Origin: Micromonospora chersina
Lineage (GTDB): Bacteria > Actinomycetota > Actinomycetes > Mycobacteriales > Micromonosporaceae
Length of the DNA stretch: 64,000 bases
Assembly (NCBI RefSeq): GCF_900091475.1
Contig: NZ_FMIB01000002.1
Span: 3,906,001-3,970,000, forward strand
Reading direction: 5' to 3'
Part shown: positions 51,379 to 64,000 of the stretch, one piece after another
How the letters are laid out: every line of letters begins with the position of its first letter
Position numbering within the stretch: the stretch's first letter is position 1
Notes under the pieces: model-generated
The model's input: the letters and a program-made list of their open reading frames with translations, nothing else
Databases searched by the model: none
Told to the model about the DNA's origin: nothing
Program-made: the position numbers and the translations under genes

Positions 51379-51932
51379 TCAGGCGGTGTTGCCCCAGCGG
51401 GCCTGCTCCAGCAGGTCCACCGCGCGCTCCCGGGACTCGGCGTCGTCCTCGGCGCGCAGCAGCGCGGTCGCCTCGTCCACCGCGTCGGTCAGCACCCGCC
51501 ACTGGGCGTCGCGCTCCCGCACCAGGTCGGACTGGGCGGCGAGCTGCCGGGTCTTCACCCACAGCTCGACGAAGACGGACACCTTGGCCCGCAGCACCCA
51601 CGGGTCGAACGGCTTGGTCAGGTAGTCGACCGCGCCCACCGCGTAGCCGCGCAGGGCGAGCTGGGCGTCCTTGTCCGCCGCCGTGAGGAAGATGATCGGC
51701 ACGTGCCGGGTCCGCTCCCGCCGCTTGATGTGGGTGGCGGTCTCGAAGCCGTCCATGTCCGGCATCTGGGCGTCCAGCAGGATCACCGCGAAGTCGTCCA
51801 CCAGAAGCTGCTTGAGCGCCGCCTCGCCGCTCTCCACGGCGACCGACTGGACCGGAAGCCCCTGGAGGATCGCCTCCAGGGCCATCAGGTTCTCCCGCCG
51901 GTCGTCCACCAGCAGCGCCTTGGCCATCTGGG

Positions 51933-51936
<4 letters not shown>
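51379..51936 (-). CDS. osaB: OsaB-like response regulator without a DNA-binding domain
   Basis: The protein has 185 residues. The receiver domain (about 6-122) carries the acidic pair V-D11-D12, phosphoacceptor Asp55 in [10 protein letters not shown], Thr in FLTAADK and Lys in YLTKPFDP. After it comes only a coiled-coil helix ([13 protein letters not shown] and [12 protein letters not shown]), with no HTH or enzyme. The GTG start overlaps the kinase stop (GTGA). This layout is that of OsaB of Streptomyces coelicolor, which works with the kinase OsaA in osmotic adaptation; the symbol is given by analogy and orthology is unproven. Confidence 0.82.
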
Positions 51937-56285
<4,349 letters not shown>

Positions 56286-56467
56286 CAGTTCCTCGCTCAG
56301 CTCGGGGGCCATCAGGCTCGTGCCGACACGCGGCCATCCCACCATTCTGCCGCGTGTCACGTCGAGGCCACGGGCGGCGAGCCCGCGCCACGCCCGTTCT
56401 GTCCCCCGCCGGCCGGAATCGGCGGAGCGGCTTGGCACCCGGGGTGGCGGCGGTGGAGGATACGAAG

Positions 56468-58528
56468 GTGTCAGCGGAGGCGGGGCCCGCCATGAACGGC
56501 GGCTCGGACGAGCACATCCGCCGGGTCCGCCTCCCCGCGGACCGGCGCACGCCCGCCGCGGCCCGCGCGCTCGTCCGGTCCGTGCTCGCCGAGGCGGACC
56601 TGCACGAACTGCTCAACGAGGCGCTGCTGCTCACCACCGAACTCACCACCAACGCGGTCGAGCACGCGCGCACCGAACTGGACATCGAGGTCGAAGCCGA
56701 CCCGGGCGGGCTCACCGTCACCGTCACCGACTTCGCCTCCGGCCCGGTCGACGAACTGCTCGTCGGCGTCCGGAACACCACCTCCGACATCACCGAGGTC
56801 GCCGAGCGCGGGCGCGGGCTCCTGCTGGTCGACCACTTCGCCAGCCGGTGGGGCACCACCTACCTGCCCACCGGGAAGGGTGTCTGGTTCCGGCTCGACC
56901 GGCCCGGCGTGGGAGCCGCCACCCGGCCCGGCGGCCTGACGCCGGCCACCCAGGCCGCCGACGGGGACGGGGGCACCCCGAGCGCCGCCGCGATGAGCGA
57001 ACTCATGCAGACCACCCCCGACCCGTACGCCGACGACCCGCTGCCCGAGTTCGCCGCCGGGCTGCTCACCCGGGTCGCCGAGATGGTCGGCGCGGCCGGC
57101 GGCGTCGTACGGCTGGACCGCGGCGACGGCCAGGGCAGCCAGGTGCTCGCCCGCTACGGCCGGCAGCCCCGCGAGGGCAACGAACTGCTGCGCGTCCCGC
57201 TCGCCGTGCACCGCCCGTACGCCGGCGAGCTGGAACTGGACGCCGCGCCCTCGGCGTACGCCCGGCCCCTCGCGGTGCTGGCCGGCGAGCGGCTCTCCCT
57301 GCACCTGGAGAACGACCGGCTGCGCCGCGCCGACGTACGCCGGTCCGCCTGGCTCACCTTCCTCGCCGAGGCGAGCGAGCTGCTCGCCCAGTCGCTGGAC
57401 GTCGAACTGACCATGGCGCTCGTCCCGCAGCTCGTGGTGCCCCGGCTGGGCCAGTGGTGCGCCGTGCACACCACCGACGAGTGGGGGCGGCTGCGGCTCG
57501 CCGCGGCCAGTCACGCCGACGAGGCGTTGCTGCCCCAGCTGCACCGCGTGCTCCAGGAGACCGGGCCGGACTCGATCCAGGCCCGGCTGCGGGAGGCGTC
57601 CCGGAGCGCCGCGCAGGTGCCGCTGGGCGCGCCGATGGAGGGCTTCGCCGTACCCCTGATCGCCCGCGGGCAGCGGCTCGGCACCCTGGCCGTGGGCCGC
57701 CATCAGCGGCACCGGCACGACCCCGACGAGGTCTCGGTGCTGGAGGACGTGGCCCGGCGGGCCGCGCTGGCCATCGAGAACGCCCGGATCCACGCCGAGC
57801 GCCGCCGGGTCGCGCAGACCCTCCAGCAGTCGCTGCTGCCGCCGGTGCTCCCGGTGGTCGAGGGCATCGGCTTCGCCGCCGAGTACGTCCCGACCGGCGA
57901 CGAAGCCGAGGTCGGCGGCGACTTCTACGACGTGGTGCCGCTGCCGGACGGCCGGTGGCTCGTGGTGATCGGCGACGTCTCCGGCAAGGGCGTCCAGGCG
58001 GCGGCGGTGACCGGCCTGGTCCGGGACGTGATCCGGGTGCTGGTCGGCGACGGCAAGCCGCTGCCCGAGGTGCTCGGCCGGCTCAACGAGACGCTCGTCG
58101 AGCGGGGCGGCGGCCGCTACTGCACGCTGGCGCTCGCGGCGGTGGGTCCGGGCGACGGCGACCAGCTCGACGTCTCGCTGCACCTGGCCGGGCACGACCG
58201 GCCGGTGCTGCTGCACGGCGGCGGCGGGGCGGACTTCGTCGGCACCGGCGGCACGGCGCTGGGCCTGCTCGATGCGATCGCCACCCCGACCGCCGAGATC
58301 GCGCTCAAGCCCGGCGACGCGCTGATCTTCTACACCGACGGGGTCACCGAACGGCGGCGCGGCCGGGAACTGTTCGGCACCGACCGGCTCCGCGAGTCGG
58401 CCGCGCCCCTGGCCGGCTACTCGGCGGACGTGGTCGCCGCCCGCCTCCGCGCCACCGCCATCGCCTTCTCGGTGGAACCACCACGCGACGACATAGCCGT
58501 CCTGGTCCTCCGCAACGACGCCCTCTAA
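56468..58528 (+). CDS. SpoIIE-type PP2C phosphatase with N-terminal anti-sigma kinase-like domain and GAF
   Basis: The protein has 686 residues from a GTG after GGAGGATACGAAG. N-terminal HATPase domain of the RsbW type (about 25-135) with [13 protein letters not shown] and [16 protein letters not shown]-like region (about 165-430) with [12 protein letters not shown]; then a SpoIIE/PP2C domain (about 450-680) with metal-binding Asp in [20 protein letters not shown] and [10 protein letters not shown] plus [10 protein letters not shown]. It can in principle both bind nucleotide and dephosphorylate STAS proteins, controlling an alternative sigma factor. It is divergent from the HAMP kinase, 182 nt away, and may be in the same stress response. 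No sigma factor lies next to it. Confidence 0.9.
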   Translation: MSAEAGPAMNGGSDEHIRRVRLPADRRTPAAARALVRSVLAEADLHELLNEALLLTTELTTNAVEHARTELDIEVEADPGGLTVTVTDFASGPVDELLVGVRNTTSDITEVAERGRGLLLVDHFASRWGTTYLPTGKGVWFRLDRPGVGAATRPGGLTPATQAADGDGGTPSAAAMSELMQTTPDPYADDPLPEFAAGLLTRVAEMVGAAGGVVRLDRGDGQGSQVLARYGRQPREGNELLRVPLAVHRPYAGELELDAAPSAYARPLAVLAGERLSLHLENDRLRRADVRRSAWLTFLAEASELLAQSLDVELTMALVPQLVVPRLGQWCAVHTTDEWGRLRLAAASHADEALLPQLHRVLQETGPDSIQARLREASRSAAQVPLGAPMEGFAVPLIARGQRLGTLAVGRHQRHRHDPDEVSVLEDVARRAALAIENARIHAERRRVAQTLQQSLLPPVLPVVEGIGFAAEYVPTGDEAEVGGDFYDVVPLPDGRWLVVIGDVSGKGVQAAAVTGLVRDVIRVLVGDGKPLPEVLGRLNETLVERGGGRYCTLALAAVGPGDGDQLDVSLHLAGHDRPVLLHGGGGADFVGTGGTALGLLDAIATPTAEIALKPGDALIFYTDGVTERRRGRELFGTDRLRESAAPLAGYSADVVAARLRATAIAFSVEPPRDDIAVLVLRNDAL

Positions 58529-58585
58529 CCCCACCGCCACCGCCCCGCGCGGGCCACCCAGCGCGCCGCCGGCCGCCGCGCCGCC

Positions 58586-58640
58586 GATCATGAAGTTAGC
58601 GGCAGCGATTGCCCCATTTGCGACCGCCAACTTCATGATC
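58586..58640. repeat. GATC-armed palindromic repeat, type B copy 2
   Basis: GATCATGAAGTTAGCGG (58,586-58,602) and CCGCCAACTTCATGATC (58,624-58,640) are inverted repeats matching at 16 of 17 positions, around 21 nt. The arm matches copy 1 at 48,141 almost exactly. It lies 57 nt past the phosphatase gene and probably serves as its terminator. Confidence 0.7.
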
Positions 58641-58729
58641 AACGGGGCGGGGGCGACCGACGGCGGACCAGGACGGAGGACAGGCGCGCCGAGGGCATGC
58701 TGGCCCGGCCGCCTTCCGCAGCCCCCCAA

Positions 58730-58861
58730 CACGCAGACCCTTCGGCGGGCAGAGCCTCGGCACGCAGACCCTTCAATGGGCAGAGCCTCGGCATGCAGGC
58801 CCCAGCACGCAGACCTTCGGTGGCAGAGCCCTCAGCACGCAGACCCTCGGCGCAGCCCTCG
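58730..58861. repeat. Degenerate 31-bp tandem repeat
   Basis: Five head-to-tail units of a sequence starting CACGCAGACC and ending AGAGCCTCGG. Two complete 31-bp units (58,730-58,760 and 58,761-58,791), a truncated one (58,792-58,805), a 30-bp one (58,806-58,835) and a 26-bp one (58,836-58,861). They differ by substitutions and small deletions. It is not a CRISPR array, because there are no unique spacers. Confidence 0.65.
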
Positions 58862-58900
58862 ATGAGCGGGCGACCAGCGCGCACCGCGCCCCCACAGGTC

Positions 58901-58954
58901 GATCAAGAGGTTTGCGTCCACGACGGGCGCGATCCTGACGCAAACCTCTTGATC
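58901..58954. repeat. GATC-armed palindromic repeat, type C copy 1
   Basis: GATCAAGAGGTTTGCGTC (58,901-58,918) is perfectly complemented by GACGCAAACCTCTTGATC (58,937-58,954) around an 18-nt loop. The arm is a variant of the type B arm. Confidence 0.7.
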
Positions 58955-58990
58955 AACTCCGCCACACGCCGACGGCTCCGCCACCGGGTC

Positions 58991-59049
58991 GTTGATCAAG
59001 GAGTTTGGGTCGGGGAGGGGTGGGTGGTGACGCAAACTTCTTGATCGAC
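58991..59049. repeat. GATC-armed palindromic repeat, type C copy 2
   Basis: Arms of 21 bp (58,991-59,011 and 59,029-59,049) pair at 18 positions. The left arm begins GTTGATCAAGGAGTTTGG. It lies 30 nt before the stop of the leftward GlcE-like gene, and only 36 nt from the type C copy 1, so the two form a tandem pair. Confidence 0.65.
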
Positions 59050-59079
59050 AACGGTGGGCGCGAAAGGGGGTAGCCCGGG

Positions 59080-60612
59080 TTACAGGCCGCCCGGGAGGCG
59101 GCCGGGGGCCAGGCGGTGGTGGGGGTCGAGGTGGGCTTTGGCGTTGCGGAGGCGGGGCAGCGTGGGCAGCTCGCCCCAGAGGTCGACGGCGCGGCGGACC
59201 GGTGCCGGCGCGGACACCACCACGCAGCGACCCTGGCGCGCGAGGAGCACGCCCCGGACGGCGGCGAGGATCGAGGCGACCCGCTCGGGCGGCAGTGAGC
59301 CGGGCAGCGCGGCGTGTACGGCGCCGATCCCGGCGGAGCCGCGCACCGGCACGGGGGTGCCGGCCGCGTCGCGCAGCGCGTAGACGGCGGCGTGCAGGTC
59401 GTTGATGGGCACCTCGATGCGCAGCGCGGTGTCGCCGGGGGCGAACGGGTAGCGGCCCCACCACTCGGGGGCGGCGTGGTTGACCACGGACTCGGGCCCC
59501 AGCAGCGCGGTGAGGCGGTCGGCCCGCTCCGCCACGTCGGCCGGGCCGCCCTCCAGCAGCACGACGAGGCTGCCGGCGGCGGCGGGCCGCGCCGGGCGAC
59601 CGGCGACCGCCGGGTGGTCGGGCCGGCCGGCCACGGAGGGGTGGGACGCGGGGATCCGCCGGCGCGGCAGTGAGACGGGCACGGGCAGGTCCAGCTCGAC
59701 GGCCGCCGGGTCGAGCCGGGCGGCGAGCACGGCCCGGACCAGGTCGTGCACCTCCAGCGGGGTCCACACGGGACGGGACACCCAGACCCGGCCGGCCGGC
59801 ACGGCCTGCACGCGCATGGTGGCCGAGACGAGCACCCCGAGGCCGCCCTGCGAGCCGCAGAGCAGCCGCGCCACGTCGAGACCGGGCACCTCGGCCCCGC
59901 CGAAAACGACCGAGCCGCCCAGCCGCGCCACGTCGAGACCGGGCACCTCGCCCCCGCCGAGGGCCGCCGAGTCGCCACCGGGCGGCGTGCCACCGGCGGG
60001 TCCGGCCGCCACGCTCCCGCCCGGCCGGGTGGACGGGGCCGCCTGCCCGAACTGGGCGGTGCCGGGCAGACCCACACTGACCAGCTCGCCGTCGGCGTCG
60101 AGGTAGCGCACACCGACGAGCTGGGCGCACGGGCTGCCGTGCCGGTGGCGCAGCGGGCCGGCCTCGTCGGCGGCCAGCACCCCGCCCAGGGTGGCACCGG
60201 GGGACGGCGCGTCGACGGGGAGGCGCCGTCCGGTGCGCTCCAGGGTGGCCTGCACCGCCCGCAGTGGAGTGCCGGCACCGATCTCGGCCACCGAGGAGCC
60301 CTGCGGCTCGTGCCAGACCCCGGCGAGCCGGCCGGTGTCGAGCATGATGTCGACCTGCGCGGGAGCCGCACCCCAGTCGATCTTCGTGCCGGCGCCGCGC
60401 GGCACCACTGTCAGGTCGTGCGCCGCGGCGAGGCGGAGCACCTCGGCCGCGGCGTGCGGGCCGCCCGGCACGGCCACCCAGCGAGCCGTCCGGCCGGCCA
60501 CCTCGTCGGCGGGGCCCGCGAAACGGGCGAACGGCGGGCCGCAGATCTCCGCCAGCTTCCGGGTTATCTCGAGGGCTCCGGGTCGATCGGTGGAACTCGC
60601 TGCAGCCGCCAT
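59080..60612 (-). CDS. FAD-binding oxidoreductase (GlcE-like)
   Basis: This 510-residue flavoprotein has a p-cresol methylhydroxylase-type FAD domain: AAAHDLTVVPRGAGTKIDWG near 60-79, APSPGATLGGVLAA near 140, and GSQGGLGVLV. It resembles GlcE, the FAD subunit of glycolate oxidase, but is about 130 residues longer owing to Gly/Pro-rich insertions (about 180-250). These include a 19-residue tandem duplication of the EVPGLDVARL region. The C-terminal part ends NAKAHLDPHHRLAPGRLPGG. No GlcD or GlcF gene is adjacent. A TACGAT box 7 nt before the ATG suggests a leaderless transcript, and a LexA-like box overlaps it. Confidence 0.82.
   Translation of the reverse strand: MAAAASSTDRPGALEITRKLAEICGPPFARFAGPADEVAGRTARWVAVPGGPHAAAEVLRLAAAHDLTVVPRGAGTKIDWGAAPAQVDIMLDTGRLAGVWHEPQGSSVAEIGAGTPLRAVQATLERTGRRLPVDAPSPGATLGGVLAADEAGPLRHRHGSPCAQLVGVRYLDADGELVSVGLPGTAQFGQAAPSTRPGGSVAAGPAGGTPPGGDSAALGGGEVPGLDVARLGGSVVFGGAEVPGLDVARLLCGSQGGLGVLVSATMRVQAVPAGRVWVSRPVWTPLEVHDLVRAVLAARLDPAAVELDLPVPVSLPRRRIPASHPSVAGRPDHPAVAGRPARPAAAGSLVVLLEGGPADVAERADRLTALLGPESVVNHAAPEWWGRYPFAPGDTALRIEVPINDLHAAVYALRDAAGTPVPVRGSAGIGAVHAALPGSLPPERVASILAAVRGVLLARQGRCVVVSAPAPVRRAVDLWGELPTLPRLRNAKAHLDPHHRLAPGRLPGGL
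59863..59950 (-). repeat. 31-bp perfect direct repeat (57-bp period) inside the GlcE-like gene
   Basis: The same 31 bases occur at 59,863-59,893 and 59,920-59,950. The offset is 57 bp, so the frame is kept and 19 residues are added. Each copy encodes EVPGLDVARL. The identity of the copies suggests a recent duplication. Confidence 0.85.
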
Positions 60613-60620
60613 GGCGGTTA

Positions 60621-60636
60621 TCGTACACATGTTCGA
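60621..60636. promoter_or_regulatory. LexA/SOS-box-like palindrome upstream of the GlcE-like gene
   Basis: The sequence TCGTAC-ACAT-GTTCGA differs at one position from the actinobacterial SOS box TCGAAC-N4-GTTCGA. It covers most of the leaderless -10 candidate TACGAT (60,620-60,625 on the minus strand) and lies 8 nt from the ATG, where LexA would block transcription. Confidence 0.45.
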
Positions 60637-60712
60637 AAGACCTGTCGGCGAGTCGCCGCGTTCGCACGGCGCGCGACCCCGGCGGCGGCCCGGCGGCCGG
60701 TAACGTGACGCC

Positions 60713-62809
60713 GTGACCACCGAGAACCCTGTCCCCGTCGCCAAGCGCGTTCCGGCCGACCGGACCCACCACGGCGACACCGTCGTCGACGAGTACGCCT
60801 GGCTCGCCGCAAAGGACGACCCGGACACGATCGCCTACCTGACCGCGGAGAACGCGTACACGCAGGCGCGCACCGCACACCTGGAGGGGCTGCGCGCGGA
60901 CCTGTTCGAGGAGACCCGCCGGCGCACCCAGGAGACCGACCTGTCGGTGCCGACCCGCAAGGACGGCCACTGGTACTACACCCGCACGGTCGAGGGCCAG
61001 CAGTACGGCGTGCAGTGCCGCCGGGCCGTCCGCGACGGCGAGACCACCCCGCCGGTCAGCGAGGACGGCGCGCCGCTCGACGGCGAGGAGGTGCTGCTCG
61101 ACGGCAACCAGCTCGCGGAGGGGCACGACTTCTTCGCGCTCGGCGCGTTCGACGTCAGCCCGGACGGCCGCTGGCTGGCCTACTCCACCGACTTCTCCGG
61201 CGACGAGCGCTTCACGCTGCGGATCAAGGACCTGTCGACCGGCGAGGTGCTGCCCGACGAGATCCCGGACACCTTCTACGGCACCGCCTGGTCCAGCGAC
61301 GCCTCGACGCTGTTCTACGTCACGGTCGACGACGCCTGGCGGCCGAACCGGGTCTGGCGGCACACGGTGGGCACCCCGTCGAGCGAGGACGTGGTGGTGC
61401 ACCAGGAGGACGACGAGCGGTTCTGGGTGGGCGTCGAGCTGACCCGCTCGGAGCGGTTCGTGGTCATCGACATCCACAGCAAGATCACCAGCGAGGTGCG
61501 GGTGATCCCGGCCGCCAACCCCACCGGCGAGCCGGCGATCATCGCGCCGCGCCGGCAGGGCGTCGAGTACGCGGTGGAGCACCACGGGCACCGTTTCCTC
61601 ATCCTGCACAACGACGGCGCGGAGGACTTCGCGCTCGCGTACACCTCGGCGGACGCGCCGGGCGACTGGACGCCGCTGATCCCGCACACCCCGGGCACCC
61701 GGCTGGAGTCCGTCGACGCGTTCGAGAACCACCTGGTCGTCTCGCTGCGCAGCAACGGGCTGACCGGCCTGCGGGTGCTGCCGGTCGGCGGCGGGGACAG
61801 TTTCGACATCGCCTTCCCGGAGCCGCTCTACAGCGTCGGGCTGGACGCCAACCCGGAGTACCGCACCAGCGAGGTGCGTCTGCGCTACACCTCGCTCGTC
61901 ACCCCGGACTCGGTCTACGACTACGACCTGGTCACCCGGCAACTGGTGCTGCGCCGGCGCAAGCCGGTCCGGCCCGGCCCGGACGGGCGGGAGTACGACC
62001 CGGCCGACTACGAGCAGCACCGGGACTGGGCGCTCGCCGACGACGGCACCCGGGTGCCGATCTCGCTGGTCTGCCGGAAGGACACACCGCGCGACGGCTC
62101 CGCCCCCGCCGTCATCTACGGCTACGGGTCGTACGAGGCGAGCATGGACCCCTGGTTCTCCATCGCCCGGCTCAGCCTGCTCGACCGGGGCGTGATCTTC
62201 GCGGTCGCGCACATCCGCGGCGGCGGCGAGCTGGGCCGGCGCTGGTACGACGAGGGCAAGCTGCTGGCCAAGAAGAACACCTTCACCGACTTCGTGGCCT
62301 GCGCCCGGCACCTGGTCAAGGCGGGCTGGACGGCGAGCGACCGGCTGGTCGCCCGGGGCGCCTCGGCCGGCGGCCTGCTGATGGGCGCGGTGGCCAACCT
62401 GGCCCCGGACGCGTTCGCCGGGATCGTCGCGCAGGTGCCGTTCGTGGACGCGCTCACCTCGATCCTCGACCCGTCGCTGCCGCTCACCGTCACCGAGTGG
62501 GAGGAGTGGGGCAACCCGCTCGACGACCCCGAGGTCTACGCGTACATGAAGTCGTACACGCCGTACGAGAACGTGACCGCTGTGGACTACCCGGCGATCC
62601 TCGCGGTGACCAGCCTCAACGACACCCGGGTGCTCTACCACGAGCCGGCCAAGTGGATCGCCCGGCTGCGGGCGGTCGCCCCGCAGGGCGACTACCTGCT
62701 CAGGACCGAGATGGGCGCGGGCCACGGCGGCCCGAGCGGCCGGTACGACGCCTGGCGCGAGGAGGCGTTCATCAACGCCTGGATCCTGGACCGGCTGGGC
62801 CGCTCCTGA
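60713..62809 (+). CDS. Prolyl oligopeptidase-family serine peptidase (S9A, oligopeptidase B-like)
   Basis: This 698-residue cytosolic peptidase starts VAKRVPADRTHHGDTVVDEY, the S9A N-terminal pattern, then a beta-propeller domain (about 75-405) and a C-terminal alpha/beta hydrolase domain. Catalytic residues are Ser in RGASAGGLLMG (about 548), Asp in the TSLNDTRVLY region (about 639) and His in GAGHGGPSGRYD (about 670). The EESRR-type acidic pockets of oligopeptidase B fit cleavage after basic residues, but specificity is not certain. The GTG start is 6 nt after a TAACGT box, so it is leaderless. It is divergent from the GlcE-like gene. Confidence 0.92.
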   Translation: MTTENPVPVAKRVPADRTHHGDTVVDEYAWLAAKDDPDTIAYLTAENAYTQARTAHLEGLRADLFEETRRRTQETDLSVPTRKDGHWYYTRTVEGQQYGVQCRRAVRDGETTPPVSEDGAPLDGEEVLLDGNQLAEGHDFFALGAFDVSPDGRWLAYSTDFSGDERFTLRIKDLSTGEVLPDEIPDTFYGTAWSSDASTLFYVTVDDAWRPNRVWRHTVGTPSSEDVVVHQEDDERFWVGVELTRSERFVVIDIHSKITSEVRVIPAANPTGEPAIIAPRRQGVEYAVEHHGHRFLILHNDGAEDFALAYTSADAPGDWTPLIPHTPGTRLESVDAFENHLVVSLRSNGLTGLRVLPVGGGDSFDIAFPEPLYSVGLDANPEYRTSEVRLRYTSLVTPDSVYDYDLVTRQLVLRRRKPVRPGPDGREYDPADYEQHRDWALADDGTRVPISLVCRKDTPRDGSAPAVIYGYGSYEASMDPWFSIARLSLLDRGVIFAVAHIRGGGELGRRWYDEGKLLAKKNTFTDFVACARHLVKAGWTASDRLVARGASAGGLLMGAVANLAPDAFAGIVAQVPFVDALTSILDPSLPLTVTEWEEWGNPLDDPEVYAYMKSYTPYENVTAVDYPAILAVTSLNDTRVLYHEPAKWIARLRAVAPQGDYLLRTEMGAGHGGPSGRYDAWREEAFINAWILDRLGRS

Positions 62810-62816
62810 CCCGTCG

Positions 62817-62844
62817 GCGGAGGGGCCGGCGCCGGCCCCTCCGC
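62817..62844. terminator. Perfect-palindrome terminator between convergent genes
   Basis: GCGGAGGGGCCGGC (62,817-62,830) is followed directly by its exact complement (62,831-62,844). It lies 7 nt past the S9 peptidase stop and 25 nt from the leftward threonine dehydratase stop. Confidence 0.8.
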
Positions 62845-62869
62845 ACCGACGAGCCGGACCCGGGCGGTC

Positions 62870-63811
62870 TCAGCCCAGCGCCGCCGCCAGCACGTGCGGG
62901 TCGGCGTTGCCGCCGGTCACCACCGCGACGGTACGCCCCGGCGGCAGCTCGTCCCGGTGGAACAGCCGGGCGGCCAGCGCGACCGCTCCGCTCGGCTCGG
63001 CCACCAGCCGGGCCTCGCCGAGCAGCCGGCCCAGCGCCGCGACGATCTCGTCCTCGGTCACCGTGACGATGCCGTCCAGCCGGTCCCGGAGGTGGGCGAG
63101 GGTCAGCTCGGACAGGTTGGTCCGCAGCCCGTCCGCGCAGGTGCGGTAGGTGCGTTCCACGTCCCAGACCACCACCTCCCCGGCCGCGAGGGAGTCCCGG
63201 GCGTCGGCGGCGAGCAGCGGCTCGACCCCGACCACGGCGGTGGACGGTCGCAGCGCCCTGACCGCGGTGGCCACCCCGGAGGCGAGCCCGCCGCCGCCCA
63301 CCGGCACCAGCACCACGTCGACGTCGGGCAGGTCGGCGACGATCTCCAGCCCGACGGTGCCCTGCCCGGCGATGATCCACGGATGGTCGAACGGCGGCAC
63401 CAGCACCGCCCCGGCGTCCACCACTACCTGTTCCGCCTCGGCGAGCCGGCGGGCCGGCGGGACGAGCCGCACGTCCGCGCCGAGCGCCCGCATCCGCGCC
63501 ACCTTGACCTGCGGCGCGCCCTCGGGCACGACCACTGTGCACGGCACGCCGAACGCCCTCGCGGCGTAGGCCAGGGCCTGGCCGTGGTTGCCCGAGGAAT
63601 GGGTCACCACCCCCCGGGACCGGGCGGCCGGGTCCAGCCGGGCCAGCGCGTGGGTCGCCCCGCGCAGCTTGAACGACCCGACCGGTTGCAGGCTCTCCGG
63701 CTTGAGCCACAGCTCGTCGTCCCAGAGCGTCGGCAGCAGCGGGGTGCGCACCACGGCGCCCGCGATGTCCTCGGCCGCGGCCCGTACGTCGGCGATCGAG
63801 ACCAGGTCCAT
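62870..63811 (-). CDS. Threonine/serine dehydratase (PLP, fold type II)
   Basis: This 313-residue protein has the PLP Lys in VGSFKLRGATHAL near 44-56, the SSGNHGQALAYAA loop near 73-85 and the phosphate-binding VGGGGLASG. A C-terminal TGGNAD motif takes part in cofactor binding. It has only the catalytic domain, without the ACT-like regulatory domain of biosynthetic IlvA, so it fits catabolic threonine dehydratase or serine racemase. No neighbour indicates a pathway. Confidence 0.88.
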   Translation of the reverse strand: MDLVSIADVRAAAEDIAGAVVRTPLLPTLWDDELWLKPESLQPVGSFKLRGATHALARLDPAARSRGVVTHSSGNHGQALAYAARAFGVPCTVVVPEGAPQVKVARMRALGADVRLVPPARRLAEAEQVVVDAGAVLVPPFDHPWIIAGQGTVGLEIVADLPDVDVVLVPVGGGGLASGVATAVRALRPSTAVVGVEPLLAADARDSLAAGEVVVWDVERTYRTCADGLRTNLSELTLAHLRDRLDGIVTVTEDEIVAALGRLLGEARLVAEPSGAVALAARLFHRDELPPGRTVAVVTGGNADPHVLAAALG

Positions 63812-63853
63812 CGCCCCATCCTGCCGCGCCCCGGCTCCGGCCGCCGCCCCGCG

Positions 63854-63865
63854 CTAGGCGCCTAG
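63854..63865. promoter_or_regulatory. Palindrome overlapping the promoter of the last gene
   Basis: CTAGGCGCCTAG is a perfect 12-bp palindrome that overlaps the first three bases of the -10 candidate TAGACT (63,863-63,868). It may be an operator; the window ends too early to judge the gene it would control. Confidence 0.4.
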
Positions 63866-63875
63866 ACTCGGCCGG

Positions 63876-64000
63876 GTGGACGAGGACGAGCAGCGGGCGG
63901 AGCCCGGACCGGGGCCGGCCCGGCGGGCGCCGGCCTGGCTGATCCTCGGTGTGGTCGCCTCCGCCCTGGTGGTCTGCTGCTGCTCGGCGCTCATCGGCCT
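63876..64000 (+). CDS. Membrane protein, N-terminal part only
   Basis: A frame opens at GTG 63,876 and runs off the window with 41 complete codons: a charged N terminus (VDEDEQRAEPGPGPARRA) and a hydrophobic stretch (WLILGVVASALVVCCCSA) with three adjacent Cys. The GTG is 7 nt after TAGACT, as expected for a leaderless gene. The family cannot be assigned from this fragment. Confidence 0.65.
   Translation, partial: MDEDEQRAEPGPGPARRAPAWLILGVVASALVVCCCSALIG

Larger units (their letters stand above)
58529..59079. other. 551-bp non-coding, repeat-rich region between convergent genes
   Basis: No gene could be supported here; frames present have no start site, family signature or codon bias. The region holds three GATC-armed palindromes (58,586; 58,901; 58,991) and a decayed 31-bp tandem repeat (58,730-58,861). 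The remainder is unstructured GC-rich sequence. It is the longest gene-free stretch of the window. Confidence 0.7.

Noticed and set aside
58730-58861. Possible CRISPR array
   Set aside because: Units abut directly with no unique spacers, differ from each other, and there are no cas genes in the window.

Overview
The window is very GC-rich chromosomal DNA from an actinomycete, most likely a member of the Micromonosporaceae (Micromonospora-like). That placement is inferred from base composition, several leaderless genes with a TANNNT box 6-7 nt before the start codon, a BldC-type regulator, a futalosine-type menaquinone pathway, type VII (ESX-like) secretion substrates and several dispersed repeat families. 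No rRNA, tRNA, phage, IS element or CRISPR array was seen. Gene order is dense, and many genes overlap by ATGA, TGATG or GTGA.

Layout. 1-2,046: paaA-paaB-paaC (paaC cut by the window edge), the phenylacetyl-CoA epoxidase genes. 2,417-4,308: tandem secreted or anchored proteins of the penicillin-binding/beta-lactamase fold. 4,378-7,174: mqnA, an MFS exporter and its ArsR-type regulator. 7,351-9,390: a HelD-like helicase. 9,464-11,690: a four-gene ESX-substrate locus (EspC-like, long WxG protein, YbaB-like, PH-like). 11,864-14,351: an ABC-2 exporter and a VOC protein. 14,449-17,575: a cobalamin-riboswitch-controlled B12 uptake operon (btuF-btuC-btuD). 17,642-21,849: three secreted peptidases (M14, and two C39-like in tandem). 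21,921-24,374: small membrane proteins and mqnE. 24,616-29,992: an NlpC/P60 hydrolase, a Pro-rich membrane protein and a DEAD-box helicase with a long Arg/Asp/Gly tail. 30,123-33,206: a glycolipid-binding-type protein, a Cds1-like PLP enzyme, an SDR and an Lrp/AsnC regulator. 33,475-37,925: bldC, a UbiX-type gene, a terpene synthase, mqnP and a UbiD-type gene. 38,069-41,568: a hydrolase, a CMD-family protein with a divergent MarR, and a secreted protein. 41,626-47,641: cytochrome c maturation (resA-ccdA-resB-ccsB), a histidine phosphatase and hemL. 47,793-51,374: a STAS protein and an ABC exporter with a divergent regulator. 51,379-58,528: an OsaB-like response regulator, a giant HAMP-array hybrid kinase and a divergent SpoIIE phosphatase. 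59,080-64,000: a GlcE-like flavoprotein, an S9 peptidase, a threonine dehydratase and the start of a membrane protein.

A functional theme is the respiratory chain: menaquinone synthesis (mqnA, mqnE, mqnP and the UbiD/UbiX pair), haem synthesis (hemL) and cytochrome c maturation lie within about 43 kb. A second theme is envelope and stress signalling: the OsaAB-like pair, the SpoIIE phosphatase and the STAS protein.

The most unusual material is small-scale. An 82-bp element running from stop codon to start codon recurs between two unrelated gene pairs. A tandem TTAAC repeat sits in frame in ccdA and gives it a TTA codon. Five GATC-armed palindromes lie in three intergenic regions between convergent genes. 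I did not find a convincing new multi-gene defence or biosynthetic system. The ESX-substrate locus and the terpene synthase inside the menaquinone region are the best gene-level candidates.
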